DNA of 64,000 bases from Paracoccus nototheniae (GTDB lineage Bacteria; Pseudomonadota; Alphaproteobacteria; Rhodobacterales; Rhodobacteraceae): NCBI RefSeq assembly GCF_004335005.1, contig NZ_RQRT01000012.1, forward strand, positions 1 through 64,000, in the 5' to 3' direction. Under the pieces are notes generated by a model. It did no database searches. It saw only the letters and a list, made by a program, of their open reading frames with translations, and was not told where the DNA came from. Positions 9,433 through 17,981 of this stretch are shown piece after piece (position 1 is the stretch's first letter; each line of letters starts with the position of its first letter). The translations under genes were made by a program, and so were the position numbers.

Positions 9433-9957
9433 ATGGCAAAGAAAACAACAACACCTGTACTTACGAAACCCACGCCCGCCGCAAAGGCGACCGCGAAACG
9501 TGTACTGTCCTCGGGCGCAAAGATCTTCGGAGCAAAGGTCTGGGACCACGGCTACACGGCGATCCCGAATATCCTGGTTCGCAGTCAAGCAGCGCTTGGG
9601 ATCAATACGACGCAGTTCAACATCATCGTGCAGCTCCTAAGCTACTATATCAATCCCGACCGCCCGCCCTTTCCATCAAAGGAGGAGTTGGCGCAACGGA
9701 TGGGTATCACGACTGACACCCTTCGCATTAACGTCAAGAAACTAGAAGACCGTGGCCTGATTAGGCGGGAGCAGCAGCTGACATCCTTCGGGGATTGGAG
9801 TTCGAACACCTACCACCTCGACGGCCTGATCGCGAAGCTGAAGAGACTGCAGCCGAAATTTGACAAGGAGCGAGAGGAGAGGAGAGCGCTAAAATCCGTT
9901 GTCGAGGCACCCAAGCGGAAGCGAACGCGAACGGGGGTCACTAATGGCACGGCTTAA
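9433..9957 (+). CDS. Winged-helix DNA-binding protein, function unknown
   Basis: This 174-residue basic protein has a lysine/alanine-rich N-terminus. A helix-turn-helix at about residues 55-115 (NTTQFNIIVQLLSYY, SKEELAQRMGITTDTLRINV, KKLEDRGLIRREQQ) resembles the MarR-like or replication-initiator type. A basic C-terminal tail follows. AGGAGG at 9421-9426 fixes the start. Its end overlaps the DUF3800 gene by 14 bases, so the two are co-translated. Iteron-like repeats upstream suggest sequence-specific binding nearby. It may be a regulator or an orphan replication protein. Confidence 0.65.
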   Translation: MAKKTTTPVLTKPTPAAKATAKRVLSSGAKIFGAKVWDHGYTAIPNILVRSQAALGINTTQFNIIVQLLSYYINPDRPPFPSKEELAQRMGITTDTLRINVKKLEDRGLIRREQQLTSFGDWSSNTYHLDGLIAKLKRLQPKFDKEREERRALKSVVEAPKRKRTRTGVTNGTA

Positions 9958-10558
9958 CAAAAAGATCCTGTGTTTCATCGACGAATGCGGAACGGCAGGT
10001 CAGCCGAACTTCGCCTTGGGGTGTGTCATGCTATGGGCACGGGATGCAGGCAGGACAGACAAGTCGCTTAGTGACCTTCTGGAGCCGAACGTGAATGAAC
10101 TGCATGCAGCAGGACTTCAGCATGAGTATCTGCAGAGCCTGCTGGCGCGCTTCGCGCAGACGGAGACACCAAATGGAATGGTGATGCTGAACCGTTTGGG
10201 TACATCGACTGTCGGGACGGCGCCGCAGATCTATGCGAACGACGTCGTCGAAGCTGTCAAGATTGCCGCCAAGCAGTTTAGAAACGAAAACAATATCCGC
10301 GACCGGAACATCGGGAACGTGGAGCTTATTCTGGACCGGAACGAACAGAACACCCATCCGGACTTTATGTCGGCAATCGCGACGGCCCAAAAGAGGGACG
10401 GTCGATTTCGTGCCGTGACGCACGCCACGCAGATCGACTCGGCTGCGTCTAGGATGCTTCAGCTAGCCGATGTCGTTGCATATGCGCGGATGTGGATTCG
10501 CCGAGGCGAGGAGAACGCCGAGGGACTGCGGCAGAATTACAGGATCCGTGTAGTCTAA
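9944..10558 (+). CDS. DUF3800 protein
   Basis: The 204-residue product shows the DUF3800 layout: an N-terminal strand with acidic pair (ILCFIDECGTAG), a central NVELILDRNEQ and a C-terminal AASRMLQLADVVAYA. The conserved acidic residues are placed as in RNase H-like folds, so a nuclease or nucleic-acid role has been proposed for the family, but no activity is established. The ATG at 9944 lies inside the upstream gene, and frames extending further upstream are not needed. DUF3800 genes are common in mobile and defence-rich DNA. A terminator follows directly. Confidence 0.75.
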   Translation: MARLNKKILCFIDECGTAGQPNFALGCVMLWARDAGRTDKSLSDLLEPNVNELHAAGLQHEYLQSLLARFAQTETPNGMVMLNRLGTSTVGTAPQIYANDVVEAVKIAAKQFRNENNIRDRNIGNVELILDRNEQNTHPDFMSAIATAQKRDGRFRAVTHATQIDSAASRMLQLADVVAYARMWIRRGEENAEGLRQNYRIRVV

Positions 10559-10560
10559 AT

Positions 10561-10597
10561 ACACAAAAAACTGCCCCATAGGAGCAGCTTTTTGTGT
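10561..10597 (+). terminator. Rho-independent terminator
   Basis: ACACAAAAA...CTGC and GCAG...TTTTTGTGT form a long stem around CCCCATAGGA just after the DUF3800 stop. The 3' arm supplies a T-run, so it can end transcription of the winged-helix/DUF3800 pair. Confidence 0.75.
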
Positions 10598-10780
10598 GCG
10601 GCTGGCAACCGTCCTCGTTGAAGGCCCGGGTCACCGCTGCGCTCGCCCTGCACGCGGCATGACGGGTCGCAAGGGGATATATAGATATTATTGCTAAGTA
10701 TGTCAACGTAGGTTTACTTCGTGTCTAGAAGAGATCTCTAGCCCGCTCGACATACCATACCCTCTTAGAGCATTTCGCTT

Positions 10781-11386
10781 TTAACCTGACACATAGCCTG
10801 CAGCGTGGAAGTAGTTCCAGCATTCTTCGGGCGAGAACATGCTGCAGATGTCACCAAGGGCTTTGAACAGGTCACCGAAGGTTCGTGCGCCTATTTTGCG
10901 GAGATGCGCCTTCAGCTTCGAGAACGCCTGCTCGATGGGGTTCAGGTCGGGTGAATAGGGCGGCAGATACAGAAACCAGCATTTGGCGGCTCGGATGGCT
11001 GCGGCGGCCTCGACGTTGCGATGAGTGGCCAGGTTGTCGAGAATGACGACCGTGCCGGGCGTCAGTTCCGGGGCCAGGACGTCGCGGACATAGGTCGCGA
11101 AGGCGGAGCCGTCCATCGCGCCTTTGATCACCCAGGGTGCGATAAGCCCCTCCGACGTGAGGCCTGCGATGAAGGTCTGTGTGCCCCAGCCACCGAAAGG
11201 CGCGTCCATCCGCAACCGTTGACCGCGGCAGGCGCGCCCCCGCAGCCGGGTCAGGTTTGTCTTCACGGAGGTTTCGTCAATGAAGACCAGCCGTTCGGGC
11301 TGGCGGCGCATGAAGGGAATGCGCCGCTCCTGCCACTCGCGCCGGGCTTTTTTTACGCGGGCGCGGTGCTGCTCGGAGGCCACCAA
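10781..11386 (-). CDS. IS630 transposase, DDE domain (second frame)
   Basis: This frame holds the complete catalytic domain: first Asp in LVFIDETSVKT, second in VVILDNLATHR, and Glu in PPYSPDLNPIEQAFSKLK. These spacings are those of the IS630/Tc1 DDE transposases. It has no ribosome site of its own and starts with a TTG at 11386, just past an A8 run (reverse strand, 11390-11397). Fusion with the upstream frame by slippage there would give the usual YKK...LVASEQ junction. Confidence 0.85.
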   Translation of the reverse strand: MVASEQHRARVKKARREWQERRIPFMRRQPERLVFIDETSVKTNLTRLRGRACRGQRLRMDAPFGGWGTQTFIAGLTSEGLIAPWVIKGAMDGSAFATYVRDVLAPELTPGTVVILDNLATHRNVEAAAAIRAAKCWFLYLPPYSPDLNPIEQAFSKLKAHLRKIGARTFGDLFKALGDICSMFSPEECWNYFHAAGYVSG

Positions 11387-11739
11387 CGATTTTTTTTATA
11401 GGTGAAACCAAGCCGCTTGAGCAGCGCCGCAATCGAGGAGTGATGCACATTCACGCCCTCGGCCATGGCCAGTGCATCGCGCAGTTCATAGAGCGTGATA
11501 TCCGGATCCTGAGCGACCAGCTCCTCGAGAAAGGCCTGATGCGGTGCAAGCTTTCCGCGCCCGCGTGGCCGCCCCTGCGGCGCAGGCGCTGCATTGCCGT
11601 GCTGCCGGATCGCCCGGGCCCAACGTGAACCCGTTGCAGGCGAGAGCTTCAATCGCGCCGCCGCAGCTCGCCCGCTCAAACCCTCCTCGATGCAAGCCTT
11701 GAACCGCGCACGCAGCGCATTCGGTAAAGGTGCTGACAT
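11353..11739 (-). CDS. IS630 transposase, helix-turn-helix domain (first frame)
   Basis: The 128-residue frame contains paired helix-turn-helix regions (GLSGRAAAARLKLSPATGSR; DITLYELRDALAM...HHSSIAALLKRLGFTYKK) that bind the element ends. Its frame leaves the family pattern right after YKK, at the A8 run at 11390-11397. That is the normal place for frameshifting into the DDE frame, so the two frames together are one transposase. Confidence 0.8.
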   Translation of the reverse strand: MSAPLPNALRARFKACIEEGLSGRAAAARLKLSPATGSRWARAIRQHGNAAPAPQGRPRGRGKLAPHQAFLEELVAQDPDITLYELRDALAMAEGVNVHHSSIAALLKRLGFTYKKNRWWPPSSTAPA

Positions 11740-12216
11740 GATTCATCCTTTCTGGGAGGATGAATCACAAGCAGACCCCTTTGGGAATCCCATGATTCCG
11801 GTTTTTGCAGAAACGCTTTAGAGCCTTCATAGGCGCAGTGCGAAGTTCCGGTGCGGCCAGTTTTCACATATCCTAACCATAGCCACTGGTCGAACCGGCT
11901 GAAGAGCAGGAATGCACCACGTAGGACGTCACAAGCGGGGGTGTCGATCGCTTCGCGGGGTTTAATACTGGCGGTAGCCGCGGAGGTCATATGAATACCA
12001 GGAATGCTGTTTCCGAGCTGTGCGAGTTGGTCATCCGCGTGGAGCCTTCAGCCGCGCGCGAATGTGAGCTGGACTGCATCGTTGAATTGCGGCTCGCCTC
12101 GGGAGATGTAGATCTGTGTGACGAGACCTGCGAAATCTGAGGTGGCTCGGGAAAACTGAACAGCCGGGATAAGTGGATTTTCCGCGCAACAGCAGCATGA
12201 TGCTGCGAGCGAGGAG

Positions 12217-12534
12217 ATGACCATGACGAGACGACCGCGCCGGAACCATAGCCCGGCCTTCAAGGCCAAGGTCGCTGTAGCGGCAATCAAGGGTGAGCGA
12301 ACTCTGATCGAGCTGGCGCAGGACTTTGACGTCCATCCGAACCAGATCAAGCAATGGCGTGACCAGTTGCTGCAAGGTGCGACAGGTGTCTTTGGCGATA
12401 CGCCGAAGGCTGAACTGGTCCCTGTGATCGACGTGAAGACACTGCATGCCAAGATCGGAGAGCTGGCGCTGGAGAATGATTTTTTGTCCGGCGCGCTCGG
12501 AAAGGCGGGTCTGTTGCCGAGCGCAAAAAGATGA
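12217..12534 (+). CDS. IS3 transposase OrfA
   Basis: The 105-residue helix-turn-helix protein (HSPAFKAKVAVAAIKGERTL, AQDFDVHPNQIKQWRDQLL) has a leucine-zipper-like end (LHAKIGELALENDFL). It binds the element ends and overlaps OrfB by 4 bases, which allows the OrfAB fusion by frameshifting. Confidence 0.9.
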   Translation: MTMTRRPRRNHSPAFKAKVAVAAIKGERTLIELAQDFDVHPNQIKQWRDQLLQGATGVFGDTPKAELVPVIDVKTLHAKIGELALENDFLSGALGKAGLLPSAKR

Positions 12535-13361
12535 TCGATCCCACGGCAAGGTTAAGCGTCAGCCGTCAGGCCATCGTGCTGGGGATCAGCCGGGGCAGCG
12601 TCTATTACAAGCCTCGCCCGGTGTCGGACGCCGATCTGAAGCTGATGCACAGGATCGACAAGCTGCACATGGAGTTCCCTTTCGCGGGCAGCCGGATGCT
12701 GCAGGGGCTGCTGGTCCAGGAAGGCTTCAAGGTCGGGCGACTGCACGTTGCCACGCTGATGAAGCGGATGGGGATCGAGGCGCTCTATCGCAAACCCAAC
12801 ACCTCGAAACCGGCACCGGGGCATAAGATCTACCCCTATCTGCTTCGCGCCCTGCCCATCACCCGGCCCAACCAGGTCTGGGCGATGGATATCACCTACA
12901 TCCCCATGGCGCGCGGCTTCATTTATCTTGCCGCCGTGCTGGACTGGTTCACGCGGCGCGTTCTGGCCTGGCGCGTGTCGATCACGCTGGAGGCCGACTT
13001 CTGCATAGAGGCTGTGGAGGAGGCCCTGGCGCGCCATGGCAAGCCAGAGATTTTCAATACCGACCAAGGCAGCCAATTCACTTCTGCCGACTTCATCAAA
13101 GTGCTGGCCACCCGCGAAATCAGGATCAGTATGGACGGCAAGGGAGCATGGCGGGATAATGTCTTCGTCGAGCGCCTCTGGCGGACCATCAAATACGAAG
13201 AGGTATATCTGCACGCCTACGCCAGCGTCACAGAGGCCCGAAATTCGATCCGGCGCTATCTTGGCTTCTACAACAGCCGCCGCCCGCATTCATCGCTTGA
13301 CGGAAGAACCCCCGATCAAGCCTATTTCCACCAGCCGACGCCGGAAGCGGTGGCGGCGTAA
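12531..13361 (+). CDS. IS3 transposase OrfB (DDE integrase core)
   Basis: The 276-residue integrase has an HTH_21-like N-terminus and the DDE core. The first Asp lies in VWAMDITYIPMA, the second in IFNTDQGSQFTS and the Glu in DNVFVERLWRTIKYEEVY. The C-terminal YNSRRPHSSLDGRTPDQAY is the standard IS3 ending. All catalytic positions are present, so the element may be active. Confidence 0.92.
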   Translation: MIDPTARLSVSRQAIVLGISRGSVYYKPRPVSDADLKLMHRIDKLHMEFPFAGSRMLQGLLVQEGFKVGRLHVATLMKRMGIEALYRKPNTSKPAPGHKIYPYLLRALPITRPNQVWAMDITYIPMARGFIYLAAVLDWFTRRVLAWRVSITLEADFCIEAVEEALARHGKPEIFNTDQGSQFTSADFIKVLATREIRISMDGKGAWRDNVFVERLWRTIKYEEVYLHAYASVTEARNSIRRYLGFYNSRRPHSSLDGRTPDQAYFHQPTPEAVAA

Positions 13362-14032
13362 CCGAGGCGGAAATCCACTTAGAAAACGCCCGCAAACTGT
13401 TCAGACAAACCGAACCACCTCAATCTCGATATCGAAGTTGACGCTATCGCTCGCCCTTGAAGGAGCAACGCCTGTGCCCGGGAGCCGCTTCGGCGAGCCT
13501 CGCAAACAACCAATCTTTGAGATGGACAGGGTTGTCACCCAGAGAAATGACGTAGCCACAGCTTTCAAAGCGTCAGCAAAGGCAAATCTCGACATTATCG
13601 GTCCATCGCTAGGAGCCTCTGCCTCAGGCGAGGTCGAGGCGTCGGTGCGGCGGGAAACCGTCCTGACCGCACATGACCGCCTCGTGCACCACCGAGTAAA
13701 AGCGCTGCCGAACTTGCGTTGGGAAGTCAGCGAAGCAGACAAAAGCCAGCTCGACGGGACTTACTTGGAAAGTGACAGCTTGGTGCGGTTCACTCGCACA
13801 GAGCGAGCCAATCGAACAGCTGTACTGGCGCGTGCGACCGTGAGGCAAAGGGATGTCGCAATTGGCAACGTCGTGAAGGACCTCATTTCCTGGAAGTATT
13901 TTGAAAGGTTCAATACGACACAGCGCCGGCTGTTGGATATCTTCATCGCGAAATCGATAGATTCCGCGCTACGCGGATCCGGAAAATACGTTGGCGAAAT
14001 CACGTTGTCTTCCGCGAATGTCAAGTTGCCAG

Positions 14033-15310
14033 ATGAGGAGTGAGGCAAGCCTTCAGGAACTCCTGGATCCTGGAGATATTGAAGCGGCCTTCGAGGGCGT
14101 CGCCGCGACATCTGGCGAATTCTGGGAAGCTTGCGTGGCGCTGTGCCTGGACCCTGCGCGGGACTTTCGATTCAGCAACCTCCGGGATACTGACTTTTCG
14201 AGGGCCGATTTGCGCGGGTTTGACTTTCGCGGCGCAGACCTGCGAGGCGGCTACGGTGCCGACATCATCTTCGACAGCAGCACCAATTTCGATGGAGCCG
14301 ACCTCCAAGGATCATGCTTTGCGACCTACTACCGGGAGTTTTCGCTTTTCAGAGAAAACCCTATGGCCATCCGCATGTATCGCACACTGCTCGAAGGCGA
14401 TCCCTTTGAAATCTCCGGCTGGTTGCATGAACGCTATAGAAATCGGCGCGAGAGGCACTCGATCCTGAAAAAGGCCGACCAAGAGACTGCGGCAATCCTT
14501 TGCCAGAAGCTGCTCGCCGACGACATTGACCTGACCAAGCGCACTGACCTGTTCTACTTCCTCAGAAGCATCACCAATTCCCGCACCGAACTCCACGAGC
14601 TGATGCTGAGCATTTTTGCACGGCAAAGTGAGAACACTTCGCTGATCGAGAAATTCACGACGATCGCATCCAGCCTTCACGCGGATGATCCGGATGTTCG
14701 GGCCTTCATCGTCCAACTCTGTACAGCAAAATCTCCGCGTGTCCGCCTGTCTGCCTTCAAAGCCAGCGCGAACACTGGAATTTTTATGCAGGACTTCGAG
14801 GGCATGAAAGGACTGTTCCTGCGCCCGGAGAACGCGGGCCTTCGAAAGCAATTAATCCATGAGGCCGCCATTGGCTTGGGACGGCATCACGTGGCTGCCA
14901 TCAATCGAGCGGCGCTGCTGGATGACGTAGAGGGCGAAGATGTCCTAGATCTGTCCGAGCTTTTCGATGACGCAGCGGGGGCGCAGATATCCGCGGCTAT
15001 CATGCACCGCCTCGAAGCGATCGAGGCGCGACTGAACCCCGACGCGCCCTCGAAAAAGAAGATTTCGACTAAAACTTCGCTAGTAAGCACCGCGATCATC
15101 AACGAAAGACAGGCAGAGGTCCTTTGTTCAGCGCCTGTGCTTCGTACAATCTTCGCCCGAGACGATCCTGCCCGATCGATGGCCGCAAAGGCACGGCTTG
15201 CTGCCCGCCGGGAGCGCGAGCAAAAAAACGGAGCAGCTCGCTCGGAACACCTGGAGCATGAGGCGCTTCAACTGAGATTAGATGGCCAACCCGCTCTATT
15301 GCCTAAGTAG
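14033..15310 (+). CDS. Pentapeptide-repeat protein with helical C-terminal part
   Basis: The 425-residue protein has a short pentapeptide-repeat region at about residues 40-90 (FRFSNLRDTDFSRADLRGFD, FRGADLRGG, FDGADLQGS). A long, mostly helical region without a recognised domain follows (LFYFLRSITNSRTELHELML, TTIASSLHADDPDVRAFIVQL), reminiscent of HEAT-like repeats. It ends in a basic tail. The ATG at 14033 overlaps the split upstream gene by 11 bases, so they formed an operon. The IS3 insertion in that gene probably reduces its expression. Function unknown. Confidence 0.65.
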   Translation: MRSEASLQELLDPGDIEAAFEGVAATSGEFWEACVALCLDPARDFRFSNLRDTDFSRADLRGFDFRGADLRGGYGADIIFDSSTNFDGADLQGSCFATYYREFSLFRENPMAIRMYRTLLEGDPFEISGWLHERYRNRRERHSILKKADQETAAILCQKLLADDIDLTKRTDLFYFLRSITNSRTELHELMLSIFARQSENTSLIEKFTTIASSLHADDPDVRAFIVQLCTAKSPRVRLSAFKASANTGIFMQDFEGMKGLFLRPENAGLRKQLIHEAAIGLGRHHVAAINRAALLDDVEGEDVLDLSELFDDAAGAQISAAIMHRLEAIEARLNPDAPSKKKISTKTSLVSTAIINERQAEVLCSAPVLRTIFARDDPARSMAAKARLAARREREQKNGAARSEHLEHEALQLRLDGQPALLPK

Positions 15311-15426
15311 CTGATGAAGCCTGTAATGGCTCTACACGTCGCTGCACGCCCACAGCATTGGCGGTGGCTACGTAGCGGCTGGTTAGGGATGTTCCTTAGT
15401 CTGCAAAAGCAGGCAAATGTTGGATT

Positions 15427-15453
15427 GTCGCATCTCAGTGTAGCACCCACCCC
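15427..15453 (+). repeat. Orphan IS30 right-end copy abutting the IS30 left end
   Basis: The 27 bases at 15427-15453 match the right end of the adjacent IS30 element plus flank (16697-16723) at 23 positions, in the same orientation. They stop three bases before the element's left inverted repeat (15457). This is a leftover end of another copy or an IS30 target that resembles its own end. Confidence 0.6.
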
Positions 15454-15456
15454 TGC

Positions 15457-16717
15457 GGATTCAACTCGAAATGCGACACGGGCGCTGACGTAGCCTGATC
15501 TGGGCGGGCGGAGACATCCGCCATCGCAGCCCGCCCGGATCAGGCGGGTGATCTAGCAGGAATGACGGCCTGGAGCCCTTGAGCGACCTTAGCGCTGGCG
15601 CAGGCCATTGGGCTGCGGTTGCAGCAAGGGTCCGCGCCGTTCCGCATAGCGGACGCTATTGGACACCTGACGCCTTCGCCAGCTCTTCGCGGAAGACCTC
15701 TGCCGGCGTCCTGTAGCCCAGGCATTTGCGGGGCGTGGCGTTCATCCGCTGCGCCAGGCCCAGCAACTCCTTTTGCTCGATTGTCAGCAGGATGGTGTCG
15801 CGGGGAAGCCAGCGCCGGACGCGCCGATTGGTGTTCTCGACTGTGGGCTTCTGCCAGGGCGCCTGCGGATCGCAGAACCAGGCCTGCGCCCCCAGCCCTT
15901 TCTCAAGCTCGCGCCAGGACACGAACTCGAGCCCACGGTCGAAGGTCAGGCTCTGTCGGGCATGCCAGGGCAGGGGCGAAAGCAGGTTGATCAGATTGTC
16001 CATGATTGGCCTGGACCGCCGATCGTTGTTGCGGAAGATCGCCGTGTAGCGGCTGACGCGCTCGACCACCGTGGCCAGATTGGCCGGCCCATGCTCCTTT
16101 CGGAAGATCATCAGGTCGGCCTCCCAATGGCCGAAGACCTGCCGGTCTTTGACGGCTTGAGGGCGGTTCCTGATCATGCAGCGCTCTGGGAAGACAAGGC
16201 TTCTCGGCTTGCGCGCGTAGCGCGCCTTGCGCTTGCGCCGCCGCTCGGGAAGATAACGGGCAAGCTCCTGTGCTCGGCCATCTGGAGAGTAGACGTAGCG
16301 GTAGATAGTCTCGTGGCAGACGCGCCGCCGCGCGCGCTCATGCCGCATGCGCCCGGCAATCTGCTGCGGAGACCAGCCGGCCTCCAGTGCTGCGATCACG
16401 CCGCCCCGCAAGTCATCATCCTGCAGGAGCTTAGCCTGCCTCTTGCGGCGCTCGTCGGCCAGGTGCTGAGCGTTCATCTGCCAGTAGCCCGTCGCCATCG
16501 GCACTTCAGGATCGTTCCAGAAGTTGCGCTTAATCTCGCGATGGATCGTCGATCGGTGCCGACCAAGCTGAACGGCGATCTGCGCCACGCTGATCTTGCG
16601 CTGCAGCATACCCGCGATGATGCGGCGCTCGGAGAGGGTGAGATGCGACGTCACGGGGGAGCTCCTCGATCTGTAAACACCAGCAAATTATGGCGTGTCG
16701 CATTTCAGAATAGAACC
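15457..16717 (-). mobile_element. IS30-family insertion sequence
   Basis: The 24-bp ends share GAAATGCGACACG in inverted orientation: the left reads GGATTCAACTCGAAATGCGACACG at 15457-15480 in its terminal 24 bases, and the right end at 16694-16717 is its imperfect inverse. Between them lies one transposase gene on the reverse strand. The 170 bp between the left end and the transposase stop carry a 16-bp near-perfect inverted repeat (15494-15509 with 15529-15544, one mismatch), probably a hairpin or terminator. Confidence 0.75.
15656..16654 (-). CDS. IS30-family transposase
   Basis: The 332-residue protein has two N-terminal helix-turn-helix regions (LTLSERRIIAGMLQR, VAQIAVQLGRHRSTIHREIK) and an integrase core. 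The catalytic acids lie in VFGHWEADLMI, LTFDRGLEFVSW and PTVENTNRRVRRWLP. The order and spacing are those of IS30 transposases. It ends GYRTPAEVFREEL, the usual C-terminal motif. It appears intact. Confidence 0.92.
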   Translation of the reverse strand: MTSHLTLSERRIIAGMLQRKISVAQIAVQLGRHRSTIHREIKRNFWNDPEVPMATGYWQMNAQHLADERRKRQAKLLQDDDLRGGVIAALEAGWSPQQIAGRMRHERARRRVCHETIYRYVYSPDGRAQELARYLPERRRKRKARYARKPRSLVFPERCMIRNRPQAVKDRQVFGHWEADLMIFRKEHGPANLATVVERVSRYTAIFRNNDRRSRPIMDNLINLLSPLPWHARQSLTFDRGLEFVSWRELEKGLGAQAWFCDPQAPWQKPTVENTNRRVRRWLPRDTILLTIEQKELLGLAQRMNATPRKCLGYRTPAEVFREELAKASGVQ

Positions 16718-17206
16718 CACCCCCACTTACAGGATCGAGCTAAATAAGCTATGTTATGTAACACCGTGCAGTTTTTGGTCATTGTCATCGCTTCGCCGCA
16801 ACCCAAAGTTATCCACATATTTCGTGGACATTTCTGGGGATAGAAGAAGATGTTCCATTTTTCCAAAACAGTTAGCCAGTAAGTCTATCATATCAGCCAA
16901 AATGGCATCGTAGCTTTCCTCAGCTACTTAGTGCCGTCAAAAAGTAGCTACTCGATGGATCAATGACCTCCCTGCCCCATGTTCAAAAAGGATCGTTTTT
17001 GAACACTGCAAAAAAGGGGTCAGGGAGGCGGGCATTCAGTGATCCGCGTTGCGCACTAGAACCACCGCTTGTGGATGCCTTTGCCCGACCAAAAAAGGAC
17101 TATGACCTTTTGGTCGGGCAAAAGGTTAAAATGACGTTTCCGCTTGACTTTTCGAAAACCCACATGTTTGCGGATCGCCATTTAAGGATCATACGGTGAC
17201 ATTCAT
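16718..17206. other. AT-rich intergenic region with three strong palindromes
   Basis: No gene is seen in this 490-bp gap. It holds AGCTACTT/AAGTAGCT (16922-16929, 16942-16949). A nested structure follows, with CCTCCCTGCCCC (16967-16978) pairing GGGGTCAGGGAGG (17016-17028) and enclosing GTTCAAAAA/TTTTTGAAC (16981-16989, 16996-17004). A perfect 15-bp stem TTTGCCCGACCAAAA/TTTTGGTCGGGCAAA comes last (17080-17094, 17108-17122). They may be terminators, a structured RNA or protein-binding dyads. Confidence 0.55.
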
Positions 17207-17923
17207 TTAAAAAATCTTGCGCTTGTAACCCATAATATAAACACCGTAATCTGTTATTCTGTAGATGATCCTTTCGCTTTCACTAATTCTAATCATAAAC
17301 AATCCGCCTGGAAGCATTTCTATTTTATCAGGGCGAACGTTTGCTACTTCAGTGAAAACTTTGTAATAGTCAATTTCTCTTACGTCGAATAGGTGTTGGA
17401 CATTTGATGCAACTTTAATTCTAAGAATGTTTTCAGGCAGGCTAACCCCAAGAAAGCTCAAGGTATGTTTATCTCTAGCTTCGCAAGCATTTCTGATAGC
17501 TTCAACTGCCTTAACTGGATCAGCAATTCCTTCCTCTATCAATTGGCTTATTACAGTAATAGCAGTAGCGTAGTCATTATCTTTCTTTAGCCGGACTAGG
17601 TGATCCTTCACCTTAACTATGTGCCTCCTCATTTTGTTTAAATAAAGAGGAATGGCCAATTCAGGAACTAGGTCATTTGACTTCATGCTATTGTGTGTTA
17701 CGCAAGACGCTACTAGGTTATAGTCGCCGCGAACATTATAGCACCCAGGAACAAGATTACTGTTTTTCAAATCTTGCAGCGTTTGAGGGTTTATCGACTC
17801 TGGAATAAAATGATCGACATGCATATCGTCAAACAATATGGGCTGGCGGCAATACAGACATTTTTTATCATAGCCTACCCAGATTGCCGTACGGAGCGCA
17901 GGTTGTATGCGTTGTGTAGACAT
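17207..17923 (-). CDS. HNH endonuclease
   Basis: The 238-residue protein contains a classical HNH/beta-beta-alpha-metal motif: KCLYCRQPI as the zinc-binding knuckle, MHVDHFIPES with the central His, and NLVASCVTHNSMKSN as the Asn/His strand. The rest is helical and unassigned. The gene is clearly AT-rich compared with its neighbours, which suggests recent transfer. It could be a homing-type or defence nuclease; no partner methyltransferase or intron is adjacent. The start ATG at 17923 has only a weak ribosome site. Confidence 0.8.
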   Translation of the reverse strand: MSTQRIQPALRTAIWVGYDKKCLYCRQPILFDDMHVDHFIPESINPQTLQDLKNSNLVPGCYNVRGDYNLVASCVTHNSMKSNDLVPELAIPLYLNKMRRHIVKVKDHLVRLKKDNDYATAITVISQLIEEGIADPVKAVEAIRNACEARDKHTLSFLGVSLPENILRIKVASNVQHLFDVREIDYYKVFTEVANVRPDKIEMLPGGLFMIRISESERIIYRITDYGVYIMGYKRKIF

Positions 17924-17981
17924 GACTGTAAAATAAACCTATTTTTCCAAATGTATATTATGTTATTTTCAAGCTTTGGCG

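Larger units (their letters stand above)
10768..11818 (-). mobile_element. IS630-family insertion sequence
   Basis: The element is about 1.05 kb and flanked on both sides by TA, the target IS630 elements duplicate. Its ends are imperfect inverted repeats: GAGCATTTCGCTTTTAACC on the left, and on the right the reverse complement begins AAGCGTTTCTGCAAAAACC. It carries two overlapping transposase frames on the reverse strand. Exact ends are inferred from the TA pair and repeat similarity (13 of 22 positions match). Confidence 0.75.
12138..13422 (+). mobile_element. IS3-family insertion sequence with ATC target duplication
   Basis: The element starts TGAGGTGG at 12138 and ends CCACCTCA at 13422. 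The terminal repeats continue imperfectly (TGAGGTGGCTCGG against TGAGGTGGTTCGG, both later containing AAGTGGATTT). The 3-bp ATC stands on both sides (12135-12137 and 13423-13425). At 1285 bp with two overlapping frames it is a typical, apparently intact IS3-group element. Confidence 0.9.
11991..14043 (+). pseudogene. Unknown gene split by IS3 (11991-12137 + 13426-14043)
   Basis: A gene with a GGAGG ribosome site (11982-11986) starts at ATG 11991 and runs 49 codons to ...DLCDETCEI. There an IS3 element begins. The reading resumes in frame after the second copy of the 3-bp duplication ATC (13423-13425) with SISKLTLSLALEGATPVPG and ends ...NVKLPDEE at 14043. Excising the element and one ATC restores one frame of about 255 codons. 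The stop overlaps the start of the downstream pentapeptide-repeat gene, so the two were coupled. No family was recognised. Confidence 0.8.

Noticed and set aside
11676..11990. Reverse frame of 104 residues at the right end of IS630
   Set aside because: Runs through the IS end. Its ATG is the mirror of the forward ATG at 11991 (CATATG), and the forward frame has the ribosome site and a demonstrable continuation.
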